From assembly GCA_016271365.2 (NCBI GenBank), contig CM028132.1:1183443001-1183507000 (forward strand): a DNA stretch of 64,000 nt. Reading direction: 5' to 3'. The stretch comes from Neoceratodus forsteri (Eukaryota > Chordata > Ceratodontiformes > Ceratodontidae). Each line of letters begins with the position of its first letter. The first letter of the stretch is position 1. Shown piece after piece: positions 63,850 through 64,000 of this stretch. The notes beneath the pieces are model-generated. The model had not been told where the DNA came from. It saw nothing but the letters and a program-made list of their open reading frames with translations, and made no database searches. Position numbers and translations under genes: made by a program.

Positions 63850-64000
63850 GTACAGATGCAGAAGTACTGGGCCCTCCAGGTCATGCTCTTCTGTGTGGCT
63901 ACAGATGCAGAGAATTCATGGGGCTATCTAGGGGGATGCAAAAGTGCAGGGCCCTTTGGCCCCTGTGCTTCCATGTCGCTACAGATACAGATGTGCAGGG
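63850..64000. repeat. Short tandem repeat at the window edge, about 80-bp period
   Basis: ACAGATGCAGAAGTACTGGG (63,853) recurs as GATGCAAAAGTGCAGGGCCC (about 63,934) and begins again as ACAGATACAGATGTGCAGGG at the end. The number of units cannot be counted because the window stops. Confidence 0.6.

Larger units (their letters stand above)
62041..64000 (-). mobile_element. Composite repeat element copy 2, right side cut by window end
   Basis: On the minus strand the order is the same as in copy 1: short repeats (64,000-63,820), approximately 290-bp units (63,590-63,094), exon-like block (63,000-62,935), intron-like gap (62,934-62,825), minisatellite (62,760-62,120). The splice-donor region is clearly homologous to copy 1; the minisatellite is not. 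The asymmetric parts of the 290-bp units face the opposite way relative to copy 1. The true ends were not found. Confidence 0.55.

Overview
This window looks like intergenic DNA from a large, repeat-rich vertebrate genome. I found no convincing host gene: no exon series, tRNA, rRNA, CRISPR array or bacterial-type operon. Almost every protein-like segment belongs to a decayed transposable element. CR1 (several families, with ORF1 zinc finger plus SGNH esterase), L2, a Rex1/CR1-like LINE with a 2A-like motif, an L1/Tx1-type ORF1, DIRS tyrosine-recombinase retrotransposons and TTAA-type foldback MITEs occur side by side. That mix fits an amphibian (caecilian or frog), lungfish or similar lineage better than a mammal or bird. 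The species cannot be fixed from the sequence alone.

Layout. 0-9.3 kb: a 32-bp minisatellite broken up by a CR1 fragment, a probable 1,996-bp solo LTR and a 6-kb block holding the Rex1/CR1-like LINE. 9.3-12.9 kb: mostly unrecognised DNA, one foldback element and a CR1 tail. 12.9-16.4 kb: an L2 with hairpin insertions, a CR1 fragment and a DIRS gag fragment. 16.4-23.9 kb: CR1 family A split by a younger CR1 of family B. 23.9-41.5 kb: a DIRS cluster. DIRS-A is split by an antisense L2 and, seamlessly, by DIRS-B, which keeps both inverted termini and its internal complementary region. DIRS-C is split by a CR1 with an inverted 5' part and by a 2.4-kb composite element. 42-45.5 kb: an antisense L1/Tx1-like ORF1, a CR1 fragment and a TTAA foldback element. 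45.8-58.3 kb: one antisense LINE (LINE-M) carrying three tRNA-like SINEs with clear target duplications, a near full-length CR1, a hairpin MITE and a 45-bp LINE-tail insertion. 58.8-64 kb: a long-TIR element, a second TTAA foldback copy and a second, inverted copy of the composite element.

The strongest candidate for something undescribed is that composite element (about 38.9-41.3 kb on plus; about 62.1-64 kb on minus). Both copies combine approximately 290-bp repeat units with internal dyad symmetry, a short conserved exon-like stretch with an AG/GTAAGT donor, a 100-110-nt intron-like gap ending in a polypyrimidine-CAG acceptor, and a copy-specific minisatellite. The genes do not form a pathway; their relations are those of nested insertion, which gives a partial relative chronology.
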